Of a stretch of 7,199 nucleotides of DNA, positions 1 to 5,665 are shown one piece after another. The notes below the pieces were generated by a model, which saw only the letters and a list, made by a program, of their open reading frames with translations, ran no database searches and was not told the DNA's origin. The stretch covers positions 1-7,199 of the forward strand of contig JAHEFC010000196.1 in the NCBI GenBank assembly GCA_024640385.1, in the 5' to 3' direction. Origin of the DNA: Sphingobacteriales bacterium. GTDB lineage: Bacteria; Bacteroidota; Bacteroidia; Chitinophagales; Chitinophagaceae. The stretch's first letter is position 1, and each line of letters opens with the position of its first letter. A program made the translations under genes and the position numbers.

Positions 1-1
1 T

Positions 2-1108
2 CCCATTCCCGAATACGAGCAGTTTGTAAAGCAATTCAACCCAACTTCGTTCAATGCCACCGAGTGGGTGAATACAGCCAAACAGGCCGGGATCAAATAC
101 ATTGTGATCACATCCAAACATCACGATGGATTTTGTTTGTGGGACAGCAAGGTGACCAACTATGATATCATGGATGCATCGCCTTTCAAAAGGGATATCC
201 TGAAAGAATTGTCAGATGCGTGCAAAGCAGCAGGTATCAAAATGTGTTTCTATCATTCTATCATGGACTGGCACCAGCCCGATGCAGAAAGCAAGAAGGA
301 TTATACGCATCAGAATACGCCTAATCCCGATTGGGCAAAATACAGGGAGACTTATCTTAAGCCCCAGTTGAAAGAACTGATCACCAAGTATGACCCGGCT
401 GTATTATGGTTTGATGGCGAGTGGATCCCCGAGTGGACAGAAGACCAGGGCAAGGACCTGTATAATTATCTGCGCAGTCTTAAACCGGATCTGATCATTA
501 ACAACAGGGTAGGTAAGGGACGTTCGGGCATGCAGGGGATGAGTAAAACCCAGGATGCAGCAGGTGATTTCGGTACACCCGAGCAGGAGATCCTGGAAGG
601 GACATCAGATCAGGATTGGGAGAGTTGTATGACTATGAACGATACCTGGGGTTTTAAGAAGAATGACCATAACTGGAAATCAGCCCAGGTACTGATCGAT
701 AACCTGGTGGACATTGCAGCCAAAGGCGGAAACTATCTGCTGAATGTGGGTCCTACTGCAGAAGGAAAAATTCCTGATGCCAGTGTAGAGCGCCTGCAGG
801 AAATGGGCAAGTGGCTGGCAGTAAATAAAGAAGGCATTTATGGAACAAACAGCCGCAAGCAGTACAAAGAAGGCGATACCAAATTCACGGTGAGTAAAGA
901 CGGGACCACTACCTATGCATTTGTACATACCAGGGGTGGAGGAGAAGTGGTGTTAGAATCAGTAAAACCCGCTAAAGGTTCCAAGATCCAGGTGCTGGGC
1001 TGGAAGCAGCCTTGTATCTGGAGAGAGGAGGGCGGGAAGCTGATCGTGAAGATGCCACTTAAACTACCCTCTGACTATGTTACCACTTTGCGGATTAGAA
1101 CAAAATAA
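2..1108 (+). CDS. Alpha-L-fucosidase, GH29 (5' end cut by window)
   Basis: Retaining exo-glycosidase that releases terminal alpha-L-fucose from glycans; Bacteroidota members are usually periplasmic or outer-membrane lipoproteins. The frame is open from base 2, so the GTG at 68 is an internal valine and not a start. The visible 368 residues begin in the conserved stretch EYEQFVKQFNPTSFNATEWV, followed by KHHDGFCLWDS (fucose-binding His pair at visible residues 40-41). LWFDGEW carries the expected catalytic Asp at residue 138 (codon 413-415). FGTPEQE near residue 194 lies where the family's acid/base Glu is often found, but I cannot assign it securely. WGFKKNDHNW and the signature GGNYLLNVGPTAEGKIP follow, then a C-terminal beta-sandwich region ending at TAA 1106-1108. 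Roughly 80-110 residues (signal peptide and first barrel strands) lie outside the window. It converges with the M20 gene. Family assignment is firm; the exact glycan substrate cannot be told. Confidence 0.95.
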   Translation, partial: PIPEYEQFVKQFNPTSFNATEWVNTAKQAGIKYIVITSKHHDGFCLWDSKVTNYDIMDASPFKRDILKELSDACKAAGIKMCFYHSIMDWHQPDAESKKDYTHQNTPNPDWAKYRETYLKPQLKELITKYDPAVLWFDGEWIPEWTEDQGKDLYNYLRSLKPDLIINNRVGKGRSGMQGMSKTQDAAGDFGTPEQEILEGTSDQDWESCMTMNDTWGFKKNDHNWKSAQVLIDNLVDIAAKGGNYLLNVGPTAEGKIPDASVERLQEMGKWLAVNKEGIYGTNSRKQYKEGDTKFTVSKDGTTTYAFVHTRGGGEVVLESVKPAKGSKIQVLGWKQPCIWREEGGKLIVKMPLKLPSDYVTTLRIRTK

Positions 1109-1126
1109 GGGAGCAGTTGGAAATAG

Positions 1127-1180
1127 AGCCAGAGAGTCGGAAATTAGGAAGGTTATTCCAAGTATTCTGTTTCTCTGGCT
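1127..1180. terminator. Possible bidirectional terminator: inverted repeat between convergent genes
   Basis: A 9-bp perfect inverted repeat, agccagaga at 1127-1135 and its complement tctctggct at 1172-1180, lies in the 104-bp gap between the convergent fucosidase and M20 genes. A short T-run (1186-1190) follows on the plus strand. The 36-base loop is long for an intrinsic terminator. The arms resemble the GA-rich repeat described at 1191-1210, so the pairing may only reflect two inverted repeat copies. Weak evidence. Confidence 0.25.
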
Positions 1181-1190
1181 GTCAATTTTT

Positions 1191-1210
1191 GTCTCTCCGT
1201 ATCTCTGCCT
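1191..1210 (-). repeat. 20-bp GA-rich degenerate repeat unit, 3' of the M20 gene
   Basis: Read on the minus strand this is aggcagagatacggagagac, which matches 15 of 20 positions (hand alignment) of the unit acgcagagacgcggagaggg at 3772-3791. It begins 2 bp past the M20 stop codon, in the sense direction of that gene. The plus-strand stretch around 1127-1145 (agccagagagtcgg) resembles it too, less clearly. Similar 'cgcagag-acgcggag' intergenic repeats are familiar in several bacterial phyla; no function is visible from the sequence. Confidence 0.5.
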
Positions 1211-1212
1211 CT

Positions 1213-2499
1213 CTATTTCATGTAGTCTAAAGTCAAATTAACCATCGCTTTCACTCCGAGTTTAAGCGCGCTTTCATCGATAAAGAAATCGGGTGTATGG
1301 TGAGAAGGTGCTTTTTTCAGATCAGTGCCTTTAGGTGCACCTCCGAGGAATATAAAAAGACCCGGAACTTTTTGTGCGAAAAATGAAAAATCTTCCGCGC
1401 CTGTATCAGCCGGTACCAGCAATACATTTTCCTGGCCTGCAGTTTTCTGTAGTGTGGGCAACATCCTGGCAGTCAGGGCGGGATCATTGTAGGTGACGGG
1501 ATAGTGACTGGACCAGGGTATTTTAATGTCTACAGTGGCCCCATTGGCTTCAGCCGTCTTTGTTACAATGGTTTTTACACGGTCTATGATCAGGGCTTCA
1601 TCTGCTGCACTCAAGGCCCTTAGGGTTCCCAGCATCTCCACCTCTTCAGGAATAATGTTTGTCCGAACCCCGCCTTTGATGGAGCCGATGGTGACGATCC
1701 CCGGATTTTCCGTGATATTCAGGTTGCGGCTGATGATGGTTTGAAGATTATTGATAATCTGGGCAGCAGTAACAATAGGATCTATAGACGACCAAGGAGA
1801 AGCTCCATGGGCTTGCCTGCCTTTCACAACTATCCTCATATCATTAATACTGGCCATGGTTCCCCCCGGCCTGTAAGTGATATCACCAACTTCTATTTGT
1901 GAATCGATATGAAGTCCAAATGCTACATCTACTTTCGGGTTTTCCATGACCCCTTCTTTCACCATCAGTTCCGCTCCGCCTTCTTCTCCAACGGGAGCAC
2001 CTTCTTCGGCAGGCTGGAAAAAGAATTTAACCGTACCCTTCAGGTCTTTCTTCATACCCGCCAGTATTTCTGCTACCCCCATCAGGATGGAAACATGGGT
2101 ATCATGTCCGCAGGCATGCATCACGCCCACTTCCTGTCCATTGTAGGTTGACTTCACTTTGGAAGCGAAAGGCAGGCTGTTTCTTTCTGTTACCGGGAGG
2201 GCATCCATATCTGCCCTAAGGGCCACAACAGGACCGGGTTTTCCGCCCCGAAGTATACCCACTACACCGGTTTTTGCCACACCCGTCTGCACTTCGATGC
2301 CGAGCGACTGAAGATGCTTGGCCACCAGATCGGCAGTTCTCACTTCACGGTTGCCTAATTCAGGATGTTCATGAATATCCCTTCTCCAGGCAATCACCTT
2401 GGGCTCGATCTTGTCTGCTAGTTGTGAAACTTTGGCATAATCGGTCTGGGCTGATGCCGACAGCGAAAACAAGAGGGAAACAAAAAAAAGTCTTCTCAT
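1213..2499 (-). CDS. Secreted M20D-family metallo-amidohydrolase (N-acyl-amino-acid/hippurate hydrolase type)
   Basis: Predicted zinc- or manganese-dependent hydrolase that splits the amide bond of N-acyl amino acids or related conjugates; 428 residues, with a family core of about 400. Residues 1-18 form a signal peptide (RR, hydrophobic stretch, SASA then Q), so it probably acts in the periplasm. Motifs in order: WRRDIHEHPELGNRE (38-52), ALRADMDALPVTE (93-105), MHACGHDTH (127-135, metal ligands Cys130 and His132), FQPAEEG (161-167, Glu165 likely general base and Glu166 likely ligand), FGLHID (His197), HGASPWSSIDP in the dimerisation domain (231-241), GAEDFSFF (368-374) and SHHTPDFF (His401 the likely last ligand). 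No key residue is missing. The in-frame codons just upstream contain a stop, so ATG at 2499 is the only sensible start. It lies 37 bp downstream of the DUF4239 gene on the same strand and may be cotranscribed with it. Substrate unknown. Confidence 0.93.
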   Translation of the reverse strand: MRRLFFVSLLFSLSASAQTDYAKVSQLADKIEPKVIAWRRDIHEHPELGNREVRTADLVAKHLQSLGIEVQTGVAKTGVVGILRGGKPGPVVALRADMDALPVTERNSLPFASKVKSTYNGQEVGVMHACGHDTHVSILMGVAEILAGMKKDLKGTVKFFFQPAEEGAPVGEEGGAELMVKEGVMENPKVDVAFGLHIDSQIEVGDITYRPGGTMASINDMRIVVKGRQAHGASPWSSIDPIVTAAQIINNLQTIISRNLNITENPGIVTIGSIKGGVRTNIIPEEVEMLGTLRALSAADEALIIDRVKTIVTKTAEANGATVDIKIPWSSHYPVTYNDPALTARMLPTLQKTAGQENVLLVPADTGAEDFSFFAQKVPGLFIFLGGAPKGTDLKKAPSHHTPDFFIDESALKLGVKAMVNLTLDYMK

Positions 2500-2536
2500 T
2501 ACAGTTTTTTAGAACCGTAAAATAAGGCTTTCCCTG

Positions 2537-3319
2537 CTATTTGAACATGGACTTCAATGCCCTTATATTATCATTGACCTGGTCCATGGTGATCACCCCC
2601 GATCTGGACCTGTCCAGGTCAAGGATAGTATAGATGGTTATGCCTATCATGAGTGCAAAAATAATTGTAACGATCCAGTCGTTCTTACCGCCTCTTGAAT
2701 AACCCAGCATGAACGAGGATGTGAAGCAAAGCATGAAAAGTAGTAATATGATCAGATCCGGTACTTTGGCTTTTCCAAGAGCCAACCTTGTAGTGGTGAC
2801 ATCGATCATGGCATTCAGCGCCGGTATCATCTGTGATGTCCGGTGAAGGTTATCCCTGTCTCGTCCCAGGGTGGCCGCAATATTCCAGATCCGATTCTGA
2901 ATTGCCGTAGTACTGTCTATCATTTCCGCCACTTTGGCCAAATCTTTTCCGGCATCAAAATAGGCAATCCGGGTATCTACATACCTCTCAAATTCAGTCC
3001 TGAACAAGTTTCTGACGCTGTCCGGATACAGGTCGGCCCGTAATATGGCTGTTCCGATATCGTTGGCTTCTTCCACTACAATTTTTAAACGGCTGTCGTA
3101 CCGGCTATTGCTCAGGCTGAATGTGAATCCAAGCAGTAACGCGAGCAATCCCAACATAGACCCCTCAATGGCTCCGAGCCCGGAATCATCGTTTTCTGGC
3201 GCCCCTTTATGTTTTTTTCTGATCCGGATGCCAAGCCAGAGACATGACACCATCACGGCCATTACGATTAAGGTCAGTAAAAAGGAAGGGATGGTACTCA
3301 GAAATGAAAACTTTATCAT
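2537..3319 (-). CDS. DUF4239 / bestrophin-like integral membrane protein
   Basis: A 260-residue membrane protein with four likely helices at about 10-31, 55-71, 187-207 and 215-235, in two pairs around a soluble central region (about 72-185). The signature LLALLLGFTFSLSNSRYDSR (59-78) followed by VVEEANDIGTAILRADLYP, and the late ILDLDRSRSG (232-241), are typical of the DUF4239 group, annotated as having a bestrophin-like domain. Bestrophins are anion channels, but for this bacterial group a channel role is only suggested by distant similarity. ATG at 3319 sits directly before a hydrophobic first helix and is the natural start. It is divergent from the thioesterase gene (47 bp between starts) and is followed after 37 bp by the M20 gene. 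I see no functional link to either neighbour. Confidence 0.85.
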   Translation of the reverse strand: MIKFSFLSTIPSFLLTLIVMAVMVSCLWLGIRIRKKHKGAPENDDSGLGAIEGSMLGLLALLLGFTFSLSNSRYDSRLKIVVEEANDIGTAILRADLYPDSVRNLFRTEFERYVDTRIAYFDAGKDLAKVAEMIDSTTAIQNRIWNIAATLGRDRDNLHRTSQMIPALNAMIDVTTTRLALGKAKVPDLIILLLFMLCFTSSFMLGYSRGGKNDWIVTIIFALMIGITIYTILDLDRSRSGVITMDQVNDNIRALKSMFK

Positions 3320-3341
3320 ATTTCAGGAATGAATATTTTAA

Positions 3342-3349
3342 TACTATTG
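3342..3349 (+). promoter_or_regulatory. Possible Bacteroidota -7 box for the thioesterase gene
   Basis: TACTATTG differs from the Bacteroidota -7 consensus TAnnTTTG at one position and ends 17 nt before the ATG at 3367. An imperfect -33 candidate, TTTC at 3321-3324, is 17 nt upstream. In AT-rich intergenic DNA such a match is only weak evidence. Confidence 0.25.
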
Positions 3350-3366
3350 CATTTTTAAGGCTGATT

Positions 3367-3768
3367 ATGGAGAAAGACAAAATCTTTGAGCAAGTTAAGC
3401 AAGTAGCAATTAATGACATAGACGAATTGGAACATGTGAATAACGTGGTATATCTGCAGTGGATCATGGATATAGCCCAGGAGCACTGGAAGCGCTTATC
3501 CACACCTGAGATCAGGGAAAACATTGCCTGGGTGGTATTACGGCATGAGATCGATTATCATCGTTCTGCCCGTTTGCACGATGATGTGACTATCCGCACT
3601 TGGGTTGGCGAAACGGCAGGGTTCCGTTCGGTCAGGTATGTGGAGATACTTACGCATGATGGTATAAAGATCGTTTCAGCCAAAACGTCCTATTGCCTCA
3701 TCGACCCAAAAACCTTCAAGCCCATGAGGATCACCCAGGAGATCAGGGATAGCCTGATGCCATTTTAG
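3367..3768 (+). CDS. Hotdog-fold acyl-CoA thioesterase (4HBT superfamily)
   Basis: Predicted cytosolic thioesterase hydrolysing acyl-CoA or acyl-ACP thioesters; 133 residues, the usual single-hotdog length, likely active as a dimer or tetramer. NDIDELEHVNNVVYLQW (16-32) matches the DxDxxxHVNNxxYl motif at the start of the long central helix; Asp19 corresponds to the catalytic Asp of Pseudomonas 4-hydroxybenzoyl-CoA thioesterase. VVLRHEIDYHRSARLHDDVTIRTWV and the late KTSYCLIDPKTFKPMRI follow the strand pattern of the family. ATG 3367 is chosen because it starts right before the domain and leaves 47 bp to the divergent gene; the frame is open to 3244, but the ATG at 3304 would overlap the DUF4239 start and adds no recognisable sequence. 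No Shine-Dalgarno is seen. Natural substrate unknown. Confidence 0.88.
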   Translation: MEKDKIFEQVKQVAINDIDELEHVNNVVYLQWIMDIAQEHWKRLSTPEIRENIAWVVLRHEIDYHRSARLHDDVTIRTWVGETAGFRSVRYVEILTHDGIKIVSAKTSYCLIDPKTFKPMRITQEIRDSLMPF

Positions 3769-3771
3769 TGA

Positions 3772-3811
3772 ACGCAGAGACGCGGAGAGGGACGTGGAGA
3801 CACGGAGAAGG
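3772..3811 (+). repeat. Two tandem copies of a 20-bp GA-rich repeat
   Basis: Copy 1 (3772-3791) is acgcagagacgcggagaggg; copy 2 (3792-3811) is acgtggagacacggagaagg, matching at 16 of 20 positions. A partial third copy (acgcg, 3812-3816) follows. Each unit itself looks like an 8-mer plus a 12-mer (acgcagag + acgcggagaggg). The array starts 3 bp after the thioesterase stop, sense to that gene, and fills most of the 57-bp gap to the convergent small membrane gene. The strand is purine-rich, so it does not form a hairpin. It is related to the unit at 1191-1210. Confidence 0.75.
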
Positions 3812-3825
3812 ACGCGCCCCGAAGT

Positions 3826-4038
3826 TTAGACCTTTTTCTTGTCTGCTATCACCATCACCGCGCCGGCCAGCGTTACTACAATGCCTGCATATAAAGGCCA
3901 GTTGACGGATTGCTTCTCCTTCTTATTGATTTCTAATGGGCCGAGATCCACAACTTTCTTCTCCGTTGTAAAATTGATACCACGGAAAACGAGCATCAGG
4001 ATGCCGGCTATGATCAGGACAATACCAATTGTTCTCAT
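3826..4038 (-). CDS. Small two-helix membrane protein, function unknown
   Basis: A 70-residue protein with two hydrophobic segments (about 3-20, IGIVLIIAGILMLVFRG; and 47-65, WPLYAGIVVTLAGAVMVIA) joined by a charged loop containing KKVVDLGPLEINKKEKQ and ending in DKKKV. The loop phrase VVDLGPLEI followed by a lysine-rich stretch and a Trp-Pro start of helix 2 is a layout I recognise from small membrane proteins common in Bacteroidota, but I cannot name a family number or function. The frame is open upstream to 4176, but the extra residues are unlike the rest and run through the divergent promoter region, so ATG at 4038 is the start. It converges with the thioesterase and diverges from the first of the two secreted paralogues. 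Confidence 0.75.
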   Translation of the reverse strand: MRTIGIVLIIAGILMLVFRGINFTTEKKVVDLGPLEINKKEKQSVNWPLYAGIVVTLAGAVMVIADKKKV

Positions 4039-4127
4039 GTTTTTAATAAGTCTTGTATAAATTACATGCCGTGAACAATAGTGGAATTTGCCATTGATGC
4101 GGGTGGAGGGCTTTGGTATCATAAGCT

Positions 4128-4137
4128 CATTGCAATG
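4128..4137. promoter_or_regulatory. 10-bp perfect palindrome in the divergent intergenic region
   Basis: The 136-bp region 4039-4174 separates the small membrane gene from the first secreted paralogue. It contains the perfect palindrome cattgcaatg, overlapping the proposed -33 element of the paralogue promoter. It also contains an 8-bp inverted repeat, tgaacaat (4072-4079) with attgttca (4165-4172), whose arms lie 85 bases apart and flank the promoter. Either could bind a regulator; both are short enough to arise by chance. Confidence 0.2.
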
Positions 4138-4160
4138 GTGGAAATAGTTCAGTATTTTTA
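4130..4160 (+). promoter_or_regulatory. Putative Bacteroidota promoter for the first secreted paralogue
   Basis: TTG at 4130-4132 and TATTTTTA at 4153-4160 are separated by 20 nt, close to the Bacteroidota -33/-7 layout (TTTG, then TAnnTTTG); the -7 box has one mismatch at its last base. The box ends 14 nt before ATG 4175, exactly the spacing of the TACATTTA box before the second paralogue. Confidence 0.4.
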
Positions 4161-4174
4161 CGCAATTGTTCATC

Positions 4175-4870
4175 ATGAAGCTGATTTGTATTCTGAGCTT
4201 ATGCCTCTTTGGTAGTTTCCTGATCCAGGCACAGGAACAGAAAAAGGTCTATACAGTAAATCCCGGTCAGACCCTTGACCAGGGTTTGCCGCTTGAAGTA
4301 AGATATGCATACCCCGAATTCAAACCAGGCACTGCTCATTTCAGGGCGGGTAACCAGGTAGGTTCTAAGCTAAACTTCAGTTTTGTGCATGAAGAGATGC
4401 AATTCATCAATGGTGCCGATACATTAGCCGTGGACAGGGAAGGAGATATCAGCTACATTGCGATTGAAACAGACACATTTTATTTTCAGAAATTCTGGAT
4501 CAGGCAGATCGCTGTGTCTGGTAAAACCAGGTTGGGTGTAAAAAGATCATTGGTATTGGCAAAAGCTGAAAAAGAAGGCGCATTCGGACAGATGAGCTCC
4601 GGCACCTCTATTGATGCTGTGCAAAAACTGAATACGCCATTAGCAGTGGGAAAGAATTTAACACTGAAAGAAGTGCTCAGTTTCACAACAGCTGACGTGT
4701 ATTATTTTGCAGACAAGTTTGGCAACTTCACTCAGGCCAGTAAGAAAAACCTGGTGAATATGTTTGGCAACAGCACTCCGGGATTGGAGAAATTCCTGGA
4801 AAAAAGTAAATTCAACTATTACAATGAGGCAGATATGAAGGCAGTGTTTGATTATCTTTCTGCTCACTAA
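4175..4870 (+). CDS. Secreted protein of unknown function, tandem paralogue 1
   Basis: 231 residues with a signal peptide (1-19, cleavage likely at IQA|QEQ), so exported to the periplasm or beyond; there is no lipobox Cys. Blocks shared with paralogue 2: YTVNPGQTLD (26-35), EVRYAYPEFK (41-50), EMQFING (74-80), DTFY (100-103), WIRQ (108-111), GTSIDAV (143-149), YFADKFG (177-183) and QASKKxLxNMFG (187-198), then EKFLE and a terminal DYL. The order 'EMQFINxxDTL...I..DTFYY' in the middle and 'ASKKNL..MFG...FL....FNY....DM..V.DYL' at the end matches a pattern I know from secreted hypothetical proteins of Bacteroidota. I know no activity and see no metal-binding or catalytic signature. ATG 4175 is preferred over the upstream in-frame TTG at 4166 because it gives a normal signal peptide, the same length as paralogue 2 and the same promoter spacing. 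Confidence 0.85.
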   Translation: MKLICILSLCLFGSFLIQAQEQKKVYTVNPGQTLDQGLPLEVRYAYPEFKPGTAHFRAGNQVGSKLNFSFVHEEMQFINGADTLAVDREGDISYIAIETDTFYFQKFWIRQIAVSGKTRLGVKRSLVLAKAEKEGAFGQMSSGTSIDAVQKLNTPLAVGKNLTLKEVLSFTTADVYYFADKFGNFTQASKKNLVNMFGNSTPGLEKFLEKSKFNYYNEADMKAVFDYLSAH

Positions 4871-4889
4871 AAGGTGCAACTCCACCTTT
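4870..4889 (+). terminator. Hairpin directly after paralogue 1
   Basis: aaaggtg (4870-4876) pairs with caccttt (4883-4889) around a 6-base loop and overlaps the last base of the TAA stop. There is no U-tract after it, so it is at most a weak intrinsic terminator or an mRNA 3'-end stabiliser. A second small hairpin follows at 4901-4914 (atgact, 2-base loop, agtcat). Confidence 0.35.
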
Positions 4890-4947
4890 ATAACTAACGG
4901 ATGACTGAAGTCATTAAGGGTGGTTACAGGGGGTTAATATAGTTTAT

Positions 4948-4955
4948 TACATTTA
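4948..4955 (+). promoter_or_regulatory. Possible -7 box for the second secreted paralogue
   Basis: TACATTTA has one mismatch to TAnnTTTG and ends 14 nt before ATG 4970, the same offset as for paralogue 1. The sequence from the box to the start (ending tatcatcATGAAG) also resembles that of paralogue 1 (gttcatcATGAAG). No good -33 element is visible; TTA at 4924-4926 lies at about the right distance. Confidence 0.35.
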
Positions 4956-4969
4956 GATAAGGTATCATC

Positions 4970-5665
4970 ATGAAGCAGCTCTACTCATTCATCCTTTGCT
5001 TTTTGGCAGGTAATATTCTTACCGCCCAGGAAGTAAAGAAGATCTATACGGTAAATCCGGGTCAAACCCTCGACGAAGGTTTGCCTTTTGAGGTTCGATA
5101 CGCCTATCCTGAATTCAAAGCAGGATTTGCACATTTCAGAAATGGTAATCTCGGGGGCTCTAAAATGAATTATAATTACCTGATCAGTGAAATGCAGTTC
5201 ATAAATGGGACTGATACGGTATCCGTCACAAAAGCAGAAGATATCAAATTCATAGTCATAGAAAAAGATACGTTTTACTATGCGAAAGGCTGGATCCGCC
5301 AGCTCGCAAATTCCGGGGAGGTCAAACTTGGCGAGAAAAAATCCTTAACTTTTTCAAACCGGGAAAAGATAGGTGCATTTGGAACATCTGGTGGTGGAAC
5401 TTCCATAGATGCGGTGGAAAATATCAGCACTCCGTCCAATATTCAAAAATCGCTGCAGGTCAAACAGATGCTTAGTTTCGCGGAAAATTCAACATTTTAT
5501 TTCGCCGACAAATTTGGAGAGTATCGCCAGGCCAGCAAAAAGTCATTGGCGAATATGTTTGGAAAAAATCATCCTGGCTTCGAGAAATTCCTTGAAGAAG
5601 GGAAGTTCAACTACTTCAGCGAAAACGACATGAAAAAAGTATACGACTACCTTATTCAGCATTAG
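4970..5665 (+). CDS. Secreted protein of unknown function, tandem paralogue 2
   Basis: 231 residues, the same length as the gene 99 bp upstream and alignable to it without a gap; I counted about 133 identical positions (58%). Signal peptide 1-19 with cleavage likely at LTA|QEV. Identity is lowest in the signal peptide, around 122-142 and at 154-176. It is highest in YTVNPGQTLD, EVRYAYPEFK, EMQFING, GTSIDAV and YFADKFG..RQASKK. The middle differs in charge and contains a glycine run (TSGGGTSIDAV) where paralogue 1 has QMSSGTSIDAV. This looks like an old tandem duplication with both copies kept under selection. Its TAG stop overlaps the TAA stop of the convergent DUF1684 gene by 4 bp in total CDS span, so transcripts from the two strands must overlap or end inside coding sequence. 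Function unknown. Confidence 0.85.
   Translation: MKQLYSFILCFLAGNILTAQEVKKIYTVNPGQTLDEGLPFEVRYAYPEFKAGFAHFRNGNLGGSKMNYNYLISEMQFINGTDTVSVTKAEDIKFIVIEKDTFYYAKGWIRQLANSGEVKLGEKKSLTFSNREKIGAFGTSGGGTSIDAVENISTPSNIQKSLQVKQMLSFAENSTFYFADKFGEYRQASKKSLANMFGKNHPGFEKFLEEGKFNYFSENDMKKVYDYLIQH

Noticed and set aside
68..1108. GTG at 68 as the fucosidase start
   Set aside because: The frame is open and homologous to GH29 enzymes from base 2; the GTG is an internal valine in the conserved TEWVNTAKQAG stretch.
1..1212. Polysaccharide utilisation locus
   Set aside because: A single truncated fucosidase without SusC/SusD, other glycoside hydrolases, sulfatases or a hybrid regulator is not enough; the neighbouring genes are unrelated.
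1526..2525. Several plus-strand open frames opposite the M20 gene
   Set aside because: They are shadows of the M20 coding sequence, with no domain pattern or start context.
3244..3366. N-terminal extension of the thioesterase to 3244 or to the ATG at 3304
   Set aside because: The extra residues overlap the divergent DUF4239 gene and its start, show no family similarity, and the hotdog domain begins right after ATG 3367.
3207..3524. Minus-strand 105-residue open frame across the DUF4239/thioesterase divergent region
   Set aside because: It overlaps two well-supported genes in other frames and has no recognisable pattern.
3772..3816. CRISPR array
   Set aside because: The units are directly adjacent without spacers, only 20 bp long and degenerate, and no cas gene is present.
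4166..4174. TTG at 4166 as the start of paralogue 1
   Set aside because: It adds three residues with no parallel in paralogue 2; ATG 4175 gives identical length and promoter spacing.
4039..4176. 46-residue N-terminal extension of the small membrane protein
   Set aside because: It reads through the divergent intergenic region and would overlap the start of paralogue 1; MRTIGIVLIIAG is a natural start of the first helix.
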